This document shows, piece by piece, positions 33,486 through 42,541 of a stretch of DNA of 64,000 nt. The stretch spans positions 1 to 64,000 of the forward strand of contig JBEHWI010000005.1 in NCBI GenBank assembly GCA_040217815.1, given 5' to 3'. This DNA comes from UBA5314 sp040217815. GTDB taxonomy: Bacteria; Bacillota; Syntrophomonadia; Syntrophomonadales; Syntrophomonadaceae. Every line of letters starts with the position of its first letter. The first letter of the stretch is position 1. The notes below the pieces were generated by a model that was given only the letters and a program-made list of their open reading frames with translations, was not told where the DNA came from and searched no databases. Made by a program: the position numbers and the translations under genes.

Positions 33486-33536
33486 CAGGGCGGGCTAAAA
33501 AGGCGAAAGAACCATCCCTTTGCTCGCCATGCCCTG
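33486..33536. repeat. Imperfect hairpin downstream of the DUF362 gene
   Basis: Outer arms CAGGGC/GCCCTG enclose inner GGCGAAAG and CTTTGCTCGCC, giving a two-part stem-loop. The motif GGCTAAAAAGGCGAA resembles the end of the palindromic element at 37639. It has no T-run, so it is more likely a small repeat remnant than a terminator. The rest of 33429-33659 is the zur promoter region. Confidence 0.4.
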
Positions 33537-33612
33537 CCCCGTGCCCTCTTCCTATGAATCAAAAAATGAGCTTTTTTCCCAGATAATATGTATGTTTGCA
33601 TCTATTCAGGTG

Positions 33613-33638
33613 TATAATATAAATGCGAATGATTTGCA
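33613..33638 (+). promoter_or_regulatory. zur-znu promoter with Fur-family box
   Basis: TATAAT at 33613-33618 is followed by the 7-1-7 inverted repeat TGCGAAT-G-ATTTGCA (33624-33638), the format bound by Fur-family repressors. The box lies over the expected transcription start, 21 bases before the zur ATG, so autorepression of the zur-znuACB operon by zinc-loaded Zur is inferred. A -35 hexamer is not clear. Confidence 0.6.
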
Positions 33639-33659
33639 TTTGCATTGAGAGGGGTTATT

Positions 33660-34118
33660 ATGGAGGAATCAAGCAGCCACTCTGAACAACTGCGACTTCA
33701 CGGGCAGAAGATAACCAAACAGCGACTGGGTATCCTGGCCGTCCTGGAGGCCGCCGAGACTCCCCTTACCGCACAGGATATACACCTGCGCTTGAACCTG
33801 GAGCAGTTTCCGATCAGCCTGTCTACGGTCTACCGCAACCTGGATCGGATGCTGGCCGAAGAACTCATTGTCAAACAGGGTTTTTATAATGATAAATGCC
33901 AGTATGCCATAAAGCGCAACGAGCATGAGCACAGCCTGATCTGCCTGGCCTGCCGCAAGGTGGTTACTATTGACGAGTGCCCATTGGAGCAATTCAGCAG
34001 GGATTTAAGCCGGCGGGAGGGATTCCAGATAACCGAACACCACATGGAACTCTACGGCTACTGCCGGGAATGTATTAGAAAGGAAGGTATCATCAGCAAT
34101 GCCCCAAAAAATCCTTAA
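33660..34118 (+). CDS. zur: Fur-family transcriptional regulator, probably Zur
   Basis: 152 residues. The winged helix contains QDIHLRLN and SLSTVYRNLDRM. EHEHSLICLACRKVV and GYCRECI carry the CxxC pairs of the structural zinc site, with the regulatory His residues around HEH and EHH. Its position in front of a ZnuACB-type importer suggests zinc rather than iron sensing. The ATG at 33660 has AGAGGGG upstream. Overlaps znuA by 20 bases. Confidence 0.85.
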   Translation: MEESSSHSEQLRLHGQKITKQRLGILAVLEAAETPLTAQDIHLRLNLEQFPISLSTVYRNLDRMLAEELIVKQGFYNDKCQYAIKRNEHEHSLICLACRKVVTIDECPLEQFSRDLSRREGFQITEHHMELYGYCRECIRKEGIISNAPKNP

Positions 34119-34992
34119 AATAATACTGGTTGCAGCCTTGTTGACCAATCTCATCGGCTGCCGCACCCAGGTTCCCACCGGTTCGCAAAACGATAAAAAG
34201 GTTAAAATAGTAACTTCCTTTTACCCGGTTTACATTATGACCTTAAACCTCACCCAGGGAATTTCCGGCATTGAGGTCGAAAATATGACTCCGGCGGCCT
34301 CCGGCTGCCTTCATGACTACCAGCTTACGCCCCAGAACCTCATTACTTTGAAGCAGGCAGATGTAGTAATAGTCAACGGGGGCGGGATGGAATCATTTAT
34401 GGACAAGGTTGCCCAGGAAGTTCCCCATGGTAGAATAATCACCGCCAGCCAGGGCTTGAATCTCCTTAAAGACGCCGATGGGGAGGAAAACCCCCATGTT
34501 TGGGTCAGCGTGTCAGGAGCCATTGACGAAACCCGCAATATCAACCGGCAGCTCGCCCAACTGCTTCCCCAATATACGCAGCAGTGTCAGGCCAACTGCG
34601 ATGCCTATGTCGAGAAATTGGAACAGCTTAATAGTGAAATGAAAACCGGGCTGGCCGGCATAAGCAAACGCAATATAGTAACCTTTCATGAGGCTTTTCC
34701 CTATTTCGCCCGCGATTTCGGGCTGAACATCGTTGCCGTCGTTCAAAGCGAACCCAATACCGAGCCCTCAGCCCGTGAACTGGCCGTTATAATTGATAAA
34801 GTAAAACAGACCGGAACCACTGCCCTTTTTATCGAACCACAGTATCAGGGAGTCTCGGTAGAGACGGTCGCCCGGGAAACGGGAGCCAGGGTATATACTC
34901 TTGACCCGGCCGTTACCGGCTCGAACCATCCCGATGCCTATATAAGCACCATGAAAAATAACCTGCAAACCTTGAAGGAGGCTTTGCGCTGA
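34099..34992 (+). CDS. znuA: Zinc-type ABC transporter substrate-binding lipoprotein
   Basis: 297 residues. The signal sequence ends in the lipobox NLIGC. The cluster A-I fold has metal ligands in GCLHDYQLTPQ (His), NPHVWVS (His), TFHEAFPYFA (His) and a late Asp/Glu region (ALFIEPQY). The long His-rich loop of many ZnuA proteins is absent, so zinc or manganese is possible; the Zur-type regulator favours zinc. It captures the metal outside the membrane for ZnuBC. Confidence 0.88.
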   Translation: MPQKILKIILVAALLTNLIGCRTQVPTGSQNDKKVKIVTSFYPVYIMTLNLTQGISGIEVENMTPAASGCLHDYQLTPQNLITLKQADVVIVNGGGMESFMDKVAQEVPHGRIITASQGLNLLKDADGEENPHVWVSVSGAIDETRNINRQLAQLLPQYTQQCQANCDAYVEKLEQLNSEMKTGLAGISKRNIVTFHEAFPYFARDFGLNIVAVVQSEPNTEPSARELAVIIDKVKQTGTTALFIEPQYQGVSVETVARETGARVYTLDPAVTGSNHPDAYISTMKNNLQTLKEALR

Positions 34993-35825
34993 TGCTGCTG
35001 GCTTTTGAGCACCACCGCCAGGATCAAAGTACCACCCGTGGTTCAAGCTGCGGGCTGTGCTGTACAACAGTAGATGAGCTTTCCGTTTTTCGGGGCGGCA
35101 AACCCATAGTGGAAAAGGTCAGCCTGCATATCCATTGCGGAGAAATTACCGCCCTGGTAGGCCCCAATGGGGCTGGTAAAACCACCCTGCTTAAAGCTAT
35201 TTTAGGCGAACTGCCCCACAGCGGCAGTTTAAATTACCTGGATGCGGCCGGAGAGCGCAGTGGAAAACCGCGCATAGGATATGTTCCTCAAAGACTGGAC
35301 TTCGATCTCAATTCCCCGGTAAGCGTCATGGACCTGTTTCAAGCCAGTAAAGGATGGCGTCCTACCTGGCTGTTTCCCTCCCGCCACCTGCGAGGCCCTG
35401 CCAGGGATATTCTAGCCCGGGTGCAGGCAGACCATCTTTTGGACCGGCGCCTTGGCGCCCTTTCGGGCGGCGAACTGCAGCGAGTGCTTCTGGCATTGAC
35501 TCTGGAGCCCATACCCGATCTTCTGCTCCTGGACGAGCCTATCTCCGGCGTCGACTACAAGGGGATGCAGCTTTTTTACGCCATCGTCGGAGAATTAAAA
35601 AAGGAGTATGACCTTTCCATTATTCTCGTATCGCACGATCTACCCGTCCTGGTTAACATGGCAGACCGGGTCGTATTTTTAAACCGGACTGTTCAGAGTA
35701 TCGGCTCTCCGGCAGAAGTTTTAAATCATCCCGGTTTCCTGAAAGCCTTCGGCCTGGATGCCCGTTCCCTGGAACTGCTGGGGGGCATAAAAATCCTCAA
35801 GGGAGGCAGTTTTGAAGATGTCTGA
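34992..35825 (+). CDS. znuC: Zinc-type ABC transporter ATP-binding protein
   Basis: 277 residues. Walker A GPNGAGKTT (about 57), signature LSGGELQRV, Walker B LLLLDEP and the switch His in SHDLP are intact. It powers metal import through ZnuB. The first about 25 residues (HHRQDQSTTRGSSCGLCC) are an extra His/Cys-containing extension before the usual ABC start. It overlaps the stop of znuA by one base and znuB by 14 bases. Confidence 0.9.
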   Translation: MLLAFEHHRQDQSTTRGSSCGLCCTTVDELSVFRGGKPIVEKVSLHIHCGEITALVGPNGAGKTTLLKAILGELPHSGSLNYLDAAGERSGKPRIGYVPQRLDFDLNSPVSVMDLFQASKGWRPTWLFPSRHLRGPARDILARVQADHLLDRRLGALSGGELQRVLLALTLEPIPDLLLLDEPISGVDYKGMQLFYAIVGELKKEYDLSIILVSHDLPVLVNMADRVVFLNRTVQSIGSPAEVLNHPGFLKAFGLDARSLELLGGIKILKGGSFEDV

Positions 35826-36648
35826 GCTGCATAGCCTGGTCGGACTGCTGCCCTTTGAATGGGCCCAACTGGAATTCATGCAATATGCCTTGCTGGCCAT
35901 AATTTTGGTGGCTCCCCTTTTCACTATGCTGGGAACCCTGGTGGTCAACAACCGCATGGCGTTTTTCTCCGACACCCTGGGGCATTCAGCCCTGACCGGC
36001 ATCGCCCTGGGGGTTCTTATCGGAATAAGCGACCCGCTCTGGGCTATGCTGGCCTTCGCTATTATCGTGGCTTTGAGCGTCAACTATATCAAAAACCGCA
36101 CCGGTGCTTCAACGGACACCGTTATTGGGGTGCTTTCTGCAACGGCCGTAGCCCTGGGTATTGCCATACTCTCAAAGGGTGGAGGCTTCGCTCGTTATTC
36201 CCGCTACCTTATCGGCGACCTGCTCAGCATCACCCCCCAGGACATCATCGGTCTGGCCCTGGTTCTTATAGTGGTTTTCCTCATAATGCTGGGGACGTCT
36301 AACCAGCTTTTACTGGCCAGTATCAATTCTTCTCTGGCTCGCAGCCGGGGAGTACATGTCGGCCTGGTTGATCTGCTTTTTACCTTGAGCCTGGCGGTGG
36401 TGGTCACCATTTCGATCCAGTGGATAGGCATACTGATCATCAATTCCCTGCTCATCTTGCCGGCGGCCACCGCCCGCAACTGGTGCCGGGATATGAAATC
36501 CTACCACCTGATTACCTTCATTATCATATTGTTATGTGGAGTTGCAGGACTCATCATATCCTTCTATTTGAACATGGCTACAGGTGCCACCATTGTTTTA
36601 CTTATCGCCGTCATTTATATCATAAGCTTAATCCTTCACCGAGCTTAA
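35812..36648 (+). CDS. znuB: Zinc-type ABC transporter permease
   Basis: 278 residues with about eight hydrophobic segments, of the ABC-3 family: FFSDTLGHSALTGIALG, GVLSATAVALGIAILS and SINSSLARSRGV are typical of ZnuB/MntB permeases. It forms the membrane channel of the importer. It is the last gene of zur-znuA-znuC-znuB; no clear terminator is seen after it. Confidence 0.9.
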   Translation: MKMSELHSLVGLLPFEWAQLEFMQYALLAIILVAPLFTMLGTLVVNNRMAFFSDTLGHSALTGIALGVLIGISDPLWAMLAFAIIVALSVNYIKNRTGASTDTVIGVLSATAVALGIAILSKGGGFARYSRYLIGDLLSITPQDIIGLALVLIVVFLIMLGTSNQLLLASINSSLARSRGVHVGLVDLLFTLSLAVVVTISIQWIGILIINSLLILPAATARNWCRDMKSYHLITFIIILLCGVAGLIISFYLNMATGATIVLLIAVIYIISLILHRA

Positions 36649-36806
36649 AATTTCTCTAATGAATTCCACCGCGCTTACGTCCCGTATAATTATCTGGTAT
36701 ATTTAAGCATTTTTCTTAGTTTTACGATATTAATATATAGCCTTCATTACTTTAAGCCTATTTTATCTCCCTGGTCTTGTATAATCCATTTTGGGGAGGG
36801 AGCATC

Positions 36807-37598
36807 ATGAAGTTTTTCATATTAAATGGCCCTACCGCATCAGGTAAGTCAGCGATCATGGAATATATTATGATCCAAAACAGCGATTACCTGGAACCGG
36901 TCGTTTCTTTTACCACCCGCCCCCGGCGGAATGGGGAACGCCACGGCCGAAATTACTATTTCATCAATTCAGAAGACTACCTGGAATTAAAAAAGGACGG
37001 CCGGGTGGTGGAGGAAACCAAATACCTGGAGTGGCGCTATGGAGTAAGCCTGGGTGAGCTGGACCGGGTGGAAAGCACCATGAAAAACGGCCTCAGCATC
37101 ATGAACCTGCATGGCATCCGGCAGATGAAACGCAGCGTTGGCTACCAAAAAGTGGTGAGCGTCTTTATCTATCGCGATCTGGTAGATATTGAACAGTCGA
37201 TAAGAGAAATGGAAATAAGCCCGGCCGAAGCCGCCAAGCGAATTGATATGGCCAAAAAGGAAATGCGGGATATTTCAAGCTGTGATCACGTGGTTTATAA
37301 CACCGGCTGCCTGGCTGATTCCTGCCAGCAGTTGACAGCTATAATTAAAAAAGAAATCAACTTCCGACCTCTGGAACGCCAGATAGAGGTAGGCCAGCAA
37401 TACCGACACTTCAGCGGAGAATGTTGTGAAATCGTGGCCCAGTTGGCCGAACATACCGAAACCGTAAGCCCCATGGTGGTGTACCGCAGCCTGAAAACAG
37501 GTCTACTTTACACCCGGCCCTACGAGATATTCTTCAGCAAAAAGGAATGGCCTCCCGGCAGCAACATCATCATAAACCGCTTTGAACTGGTGAAATAA
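36807..37598 (+). CDS. Guanylate-kinase-like protein fused to a DUF1653 domain
   Basis: 263 residues. The ATG at 36807 has GGGGAGGGAG upstream. The N-terminal 185 residues are guanylate-kinase-like: LNGPTASGKS (P loop), VSFTTRPRRNGERHGRNYYF (GMP-binding region) and VVEETKYLEWRYGVS. The C-terminal about 70 residues (YRHFSGECCEIVAQLAEHTETVSPMVVYRSL...RPYEIFF) match the stand-alone DUF1653 family. It is not the housekeeping gmk, since the lid and C-terminal parts diverge. It may be a nucleotide-sensing or phosphotransfer protein; function unknown. Monocistronic. Confidence 0.8.
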   Translation: MKFFILNGPTASGKSAIMEYIMIQNSDYLEPVVSFTTRPRRNGERHGRNYYFINSEDYLELKKDGRVVEETKYLEWRYGVSLGELDRVESTMKNGLSIMNLHGIRQMKRSVGYQKVVSVFIYRDLVDIEQSIREMEISPAEAAKRIDMAKKEMRDISSCDHVVYNTGCLADSCQQLTAIIKKEINFRPLERQIEVGQQYRHFSGECCEIVAQLAEHTETVSPMVVYRSLKTGLLYTRPYEIFFSKKEWPPGSNIIINRFELVK

Positions 37599-37638
37599 CA
37601 ATCCCCCCGCGGCGGGATCTACCATAATACTAGAGCGA

Positions 37639-37746
37639 GCCAAAAAGGTGAAGGTCAAGGAAATACAAGAAGCCGCGATTGAGGCGTACAAGTAGTACGT
37701 TGATTGAGCGGCTTCTGGTATTGACGCAGAGATTCGCCTTTTTGGC
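37639..37746. repeat. 108-base imperfect palindromic repeat element
   Basis: The ends GCCAAAAAGG and CCTTTTTGGC are complementary. Inside, AGAAGCCGC pairs with GCGGCTTCT and CGTAC-AAGTA-GTACG forms the tip, so almost the whole element can fold into one long hairpin. It lies between convergent genes (stop at 37598; stop at 37755), as interspersed palindromic elements often do. It contains no gene. Confidence 0.65.
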
Positions 37747-37754
37747 CGGTCTGG

Positions 37755-38228
37755 TTATTTTTCGAAGGCCTTCTGGATATCCTCCTGGCAAACCCGGGGC
37801 TGGGCAAAATAGATGCATATATCGCTATATTTATTGATCCATTCAATCCAGCGGCTGCGGTAAATATCCTCCGGCATCCATTCTGGGCACTCCCTGGACG
37901 CCGCCTGCAGAACCGCCTTTATCGATCCCATAATCAACTCGCCCATGTGGTAGCATCCCTGCTTGCCCATGATCATCCGGCCTACCATTTTACCAAAACC
38001 TGCGCCGACGGCTCTACCCTTGATAGAATCAAGGGTCTTTAACCCCTCATGGCACAAATCGAAAGGCACCCGCACTGCCTCCACTTCAGCATCCTCAACC
38101 GTAAAGTTGTGAGCGTTAAACACCACCCTGGTGCGCAAATCGTGCAGATCATCCTGCCAATACCCTAAAATTTCAAAACCCAAACCTGGAATATCCCTAA
38201 CTTCGTACCTTTCGCTCTTTTCATACAT
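37755..38228 (-). CDS. DUF2889 family protein
   Basis: 157 residues. The pattern of an N-terminal beta region, VPFDLCHEGLKTLDSIKGRAVGAGF and MGKQGCYHMGELI resembles DUF2889 proteins, which have a conserved GC-H-x-EL segment. No activity is known. The ATG has GGGGG upstream. It ends just inside the palindromic element. The 226 bases upstream are AT-rich, with no other gene. Confidence 0.72.
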   Translation of the reverse strand: MYEKSERYEVRDIPGLGFEILGYWQDDLHDLRTRVVFNAHNFTVEDAEVEAVRVPFDLCHEGLKTLDSIKGRAVGAGFGKMVGRMIMGKQGCYHMGELIMGSIKAVLQAASRECPEWMPEDIYRSRWIEWINKYSDICIYFAQPRVCQEDIQKAFEK

Positions 38229-38454
38229 TACCTGTTCCCCCGTCTACTAATTTTATAATTTATTTTATAAATTAAATAATATCCATTATAAAACGTCATT
38301 CACAAGAATCAACACCCACATTAATAATTGAAATATTGCAAATATTCTTACTTTAAAAGAAGCGGCAGGTGTGCAAAGAGGAACACGTGATCGAAAATAT
38401 GGCAAAGAACAGGCAACTACAACCTGCTCCTAAACCAAACGCCGCAATATAGAT

Positions 38455-39282
38455 CTACAGTTTCTGGCAACCGTCGCAATAGTAGATGCTGCCTCCCAGG
38501 TAGCTCTCCTTGTGTATAGTGCCTCCGCATTTACAACAAGGCTGTTTTACGGTATTTTTACTCAGTCTGGTTATATATCCTCCCGGGCGGCCGTACAGGT
38601 CTTTTTCCGTATCCCTTCCCCCCTGCTCGGTCATCTCAATTAAGGTGCCGGTTACTGAACTATAAAGGGTGGATTGCTCCTGCCCGGACAGGTCCCTTAT
38701 CTTTTTTTTCGGATGAATGCCGGCTTTATAGAGGATATCCTGCAAAACCCCGTTGCCCAATCCGGGTATGCGCTGCTCGGTGGCCAGGAAGGCTTTAGCG
38801 CTTACCTTTTGTACTTCCGGAGCTGTTATCAAATCTGTAAAATAGTCCTCGTTAAAATCGGCAGTCAGCGGGGACGGCTTTTCCCGGGCCGCCAGGTAAT
38901 AGGGATTTTCAAGGCTTCCTTCTATAAAAGCCCCCAGGCCTCCATACATCTGAACCGATGCGGAAAGGGCGCTTCCGTCTTGGAACTCCACTAAAAGCTG
39001 GTGCTTCTTGGGGCGGGCTTCCCCCTTCTCATGAAAGCGCAGGTTTACCCCGTCGCCAAAAAGCATGCGAGTTGAGCCGGCCTCTATTTCCAACAGGCCG
39101 CCATACCCGGCGGCCCCGCCAATGCTCTGCCCCTGCAAAAGATCGGCAAAGCTTTCCGGGTCCCCATAAAACCAGGCCAGCTTATGGGGTGTATAAGCGG
39201 TGACCACCTGGTGTATCTTCTTTCCTCCGAGAGACGAGCGTATCTGGCTGGCTATAAATGAAGCCTCAGGTATTTCCAGCAT
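38455..39282 (-). CDS. Fpg/Nei-like DNA glycosylase family protein lacking the N-terminal proline
   Basis: 275 residues. The start MLEIPEASFIASQI aligns with the Fpg/Nei opening MPELPE, but the catalytic Pro2 is Leu while the following Glu is kept. The helix-two-turn-helix region (LATEQRIPGLGNGVLQDILYKAGIHP) and the C-terminal zinc finger (CCKCGG...YYCDGCQ) are intact. So DNA binding is likely, but the Schiff-base glycosylase/lyase chemistry through Pro is not. Similar 'MIE(L/I)PEA' proteins occur in other Firmicutes as far as I recall. The ATG has AGAGGGG upstream. Confidence 0.8.
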   Translation of the reverse strand: MLEIPEASFIASQIRSSLGGKKIHQVVTAYTPHKLAWFYGDPESFADLLQGQSIGGAAGYGGLLEIEAGSTRMLFGDGVNLRFHEKGEARPKKHQLLVEFQDGSALSASVQMYGGLGAFIEGSLENPYYLAAREKPSPLTADFNEDYFTDLITAPEVQKVSAKAFLATEQRIPGLGNGVLQDILYKAGIHPKKKIRDLSGQEQSTLYSSVTGTLIEMTEQGGRDTEKDLYGRPGGYITRLSKNTVKQPCCKCGGTIHKESYLGGSIYYCDGCQKL

Positions 39283-39373
39283 TTTATCCCCTCTTTTCCC
39301 TTTGCTTTAAGTAAATGGTATCATTCACTCCTAAAAAAACAACTCCAGCCGGTCCGCTGCTTAGGGCCGCTCT

Positions 39374-41788
39374 TTACAGTGAGCCGACCAGTTCGGTCAC
39401 TGGCATGTTTTTAACTCTCTTGATTGGCCCAAGCACCGAGATAATGGTAATTAATCCGGTAAATACAGTGATTCCGATGATTTGCAGCCCTGGAAAATGC
39501 CATACCATATGAAAGGGTGCCATTCCCGACTGTACAAGCCATCTTTGCAGGATCAGCCCCAAAATGCATCCAGCCGCCAGTCCAGCCAGGCTATAGGTGG
39601 CGGATTCCATCAAAACCATCTTCTTAAGTTGCAGACCGGCCATACCGATGGCCCGCATCAAGCCCAGGTACCTGATTTTGGCCGCTACGCTGGTGTTCAT
39701 GGTGTTGATAATGTTTATTATGCTGATCAAGGCGATCACCGCCAGAAATCCGTATACAAATATGGCAAAGGTGATAAAAGTTTGATTCATTTCGGCATTT
39801 TGCTGACGCGAGTCTAAAAAGTTTATATCTGGATTTAACATCAGTTTTATCTGTTTTACAGTCTCTTCTTGATTCTGTTTTTTAAGCTGCAGGTCCAAAG
39901 ACTGATAGACAGCTTTTCCGCTTATATCGTTAAACATTTTTTCGGTGGTAATAAAAGTAGCCGCATGCAAGGTCGAATCGCTGAACGGCACAGAGCGCAG
40001 TATGCCCATTACTGTATATTCGCGAGCACCGACCGGGGTGTTAATAATGACTTTATCGCCCACTTTTAATTGAGCCGTCTCAGTCCCCACACCCTTTCTA
40101 TTCGTGAAAACTGTAGCTATAATGCCATTTTGCTCATTCATTTTCTCCTCGGAAAGCTCCCCTTCAATCAAATCGTCGCGAGCCCACTGCAACTGGTTTT
40201 GGTCGTACGAAATGAGCCAGGAACTCTCAGGAGAATAAAACAATCCATTTTCTATGGTTGTTGCTTCCGGAACCGCCTGCCGGTAGGCATCGGTCAAGCA
40301 CCCGGCGTCAAAAGCGGCCTCAACATCGGCGAACATTCGGCCATATATTTTATCCACACCTTCCAGCCCTGCCAACCTGGCATACAGATCCCCGCTCAAA
40401 CCTTTTTCAGAAATGAGAGAAATGTCAGGGGTATAGGGCTTGGTTGTTTTCAGGCTCTTGTACATAAAATCAACAAACACCTGAAATCCCAAAAACAATA
40501 CGATGGAGAGCGCAATAGAACTGGCCATCAATACCAGGGTGCGCTTTTTTAACACCGCGTTGTTCACGCCCAGGGCCGTCTCAATCGGGAAAAGCCTGGT
40601 CAGTAATCCTTTTTTAATTTTTTGGGAAGTCTTTACCTCATTACTCCCGGTTACTGCGTTTACCGGAGAAACCCGGGCAGCTCTTCTAGCGGGGCCATAA
40701 GAAGCCACGAAAACAGTCAAAAACCCAATACTGATTCCTGCGGCAACACCGCTGAGGCTGAAATTGAAAATGGAAATTTCCCCAAACAAACTGGTGTTAT
40801 AGTACTTCAATAAGGCGCAACAAAACAGGGCCATGCCCATACCGGCCAGGCATCCAAACGGAATGGCTTTAAAGGTGATAATAAGCCCTTCCCTGCGCAC
40901 CAGCTTTTTAATCTGGCCCGGCGAAGCTCCAATACATCGCAAAAGTCCGAACTGGCGCACCCTTTCCATTACCGATATATTGAAGGTGTTGTAGATCATA
41001 ACCACCCCGGCTATCAAGACCATGACGAACAAAATAGCGCCAGTCATGTAAAGACTGATGACTGATTCCTTGTCGTTCTGTCCCATGACGGCCAGCAGGC
41101 GATCGTTGCGCGCCAGTCGGTTATCATCCAGGTTTAGGTCGCCTTTAATCACCTTTTCAGCCTTCAAGATGTTTACCCGGTTCTTGAATTCAATAAAATA
41201 GAAATCCTTTTTGGCGCATTGCAATGTATCGGCACCCGCAGGTGATAGCATCACTGCCGGTGTTCCCTTTGCTTTCATGTGACCCAGGTCTTCAAAGGTC
41301 CCGGAGAGGACAAAGTCCCTTTTGGTACCATCAGCAAGGGTGGTTGACACTACATCGCCCACTTTAAGGGATAATTGCTGGCTGTTGGCCGCCCATACTT
41401 CCAACATGATTTCGTTGGCCGCGGCCGGAAATGCGCCCTGCAGCATCTTCACATTCATGTTCGGAGCAAACCTGGCATCTAACGCACCCATCCGGCAGGA
41501 AATATCGTTTATCTTGGCCGTGCCGAAATCCTGCCAGCGGCCGCTGTTCTTGACGTCAATACGGCTGTCTAGAATCTGCATTTCCCGGGGCGAAGGGTCT
41601 ATCAAGGCCAGGTGGTAATTGCCGTAATCATGGATTATCTGCACCGTTTCAAACTGAATGAAGACATCCAGCATAGAAAATATGCCGGTTATCAAAGCCA
41701 CCGATATGGCTACACTGATTATGGTTAACTTGCTTTTCTTCTTATGGGCTTTGAGATATCGCGAGCTCAGGGCCAGGTAGTCTTTCAT
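39374..41788 (-). CDS. ABC transporter permease, FtsX/MacB type, duplicated
   Basis: 804 residues in two FtsX-type halves, each with an N-terminal anchor, an extracellular MacB-like domain and three membrane helices. Helices are seen near 20-45, 245-275, 300-330, 345-370, 415-435 and three after 690. It overlaps the ATPase gene by four bases and lies behind a two-component system. Such sets usually sense or expel antimicrobial peptides, or drive envelope processes, rather than import solutes. Confidence 0.88.
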   Translation of the reverse strand: MKDYLALSSRYLKAHKKKSKLTIISVAISVALITGIFSMLDVFIQFETVQIIHDYGNYHLALIDPSPREMQILDSRIDVKNSGRWQDFGTAKINDISCRMGALDARFAPNMNVKMLQGAFPAAANEIMLEVWAANSQQLSLKVGDVVSTTLADGTKRDFVLSGTFEDLGHMKAKGTPAVMLSPAGADTLQCAKKDFYFIEFKNRVNILKAEKVIKGDLNLDDNRLARNDRLLAVMGQNDKESVISLYMTGAILFVMVLIAGVVMIYNTFNISVMERVRQFGLLRCIGASPGQIKKLVRREGLIITFKAIPFGCLAGMGMALFCCALLKYYNTSLFGEISIFNFSLSGVAAGISIGFLTVFVASYGPARRAARVSPVNAVTGSNEVKTSQKIKKGLLTRLFPIETALGVNNAVLKKRTLVLMASSIALSIVLFLGFQVFVDFMYKSLKTTKPYTPDISLISEKGLSGDLYARLAGLEGVDKIYGRMFADVEAAFDAGCLTDAYRQAVPEATTIENGLFYSPESSWLISYDQNQLQWARDDLIEGELSEEKMNEQNGIIATVFTNRKGVGTETAQLKVGDKVIINTPVGAREYTVMGILRSVPFSDSTLHAATFITTEKMFNDISGKAVYQSLDLQLKKQNQEETVKQIKLMLNPDINFLDSRQQNAEMNQTFITFAIFVYGFLAVIALISIINIINTMNTSVAAKIRYLGLMRAIGMAGLQLKKMVLMESATYSLAGLAAGCILGLILQRWLVQSGMAPFHMVWHFPGLQIIGITVFTGLITIISVLGPIKRVKNMPVTELVGSL

Positions 41789-42468
41789 TGTCTGCCCCCC
41801 TTAAGCTCACTGACGATGCCGTCTTCAACATAAAAAACCCGCTCGGCATATGCGGCGTAATTTTGATTGTGGGTTATCATAATGAGGGTTTGATTATACC
41901 TCTCAACCGACAACCTCATCAATTCGATTACCTCCCGGCTGTTTTTACTATCAAGATTTCCGGTCGGTTCATCGGCCAGGATGATGGCCGGCCGGCTGGC
42001 CAGGGCCCGCCCGATAGCCGCTCGCTGCTGTTGTCCGCCTGACAACTGGTTCGGCAGATGGTGTTTTCTTTCCCTCATTCCCAAAACGCCGAGCAATTCG
42101 TTAATATATTGCCAATCCGGTTTTTTATGGTCCAGCAGCAGCGGCAGAACCATGTTTTCTTCCACACTCAATTCGGGAATCAGATTGTAGGCTTGAAAAA
42201 TGAAACCAATATGACGGCGGCGAAACACCGCCAGTTCTTCTTCCGGCATGGCAAACACATTGCGCCCGTCCACAAATACCTGACCGGATGTCGGATTATC
42301 CAGGGTCCCCAGCAAGTTTAACAGGGTGCTCTTGCCTGAACCGGATGGTCCAACAATCGAAACGAACTGTCCTTTGTCTATGGAGAAAGATGCCTTCTTG
42401 ATTGCTTCAACCCGTGTTTCACCGCTTCCATAGGTCTTTGATAGGTTGAGAGTTTTTAGTACCTCCAT
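41785..42468 (-). CDS. ABC transporter ATP-binding protein (LolD/MacB type)
   Basis: 227 residues, the standard length for FtsX-type partners. Walker A GPSGSGKST (about 40), LSGGQQQRAAIGRAL signature, ADEPTGNLDS Walker B and the switch His in ITHNQNYA are all present. It energises the permease encoded directly downstream. The ATG lies about 70 bases after the histidine kinase stop. Confidence 0.93.
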   Translation of the reverse strand: MEVLKTLNLSKTYGSGETRVEAIKKASFSIDKGQFVSIVGPSGSGKSTLLNLLGTLDNPTSGQVFVDGRNVFAMPEEELAVFRRRHIGFIFQAYNLIPELSVEENMVLPLLLDHKKPDWQYINELLGVLGMRERKHHLPNQLSGGQQQRAAIGRALASRPAIILADEPTGNLDSKNSREVIELMRLSVERYNQTLIMITHNQNYAAYAERVFYVEDGIVSELKGGRQ

Positions 42469-42541
42469 CCTTTTACATCTCCCTTGCTGTCCTTTTATAA
42501 GAAAGATAGCATTCCCATCTTACCAGGGCGTGAAGGCCGGC

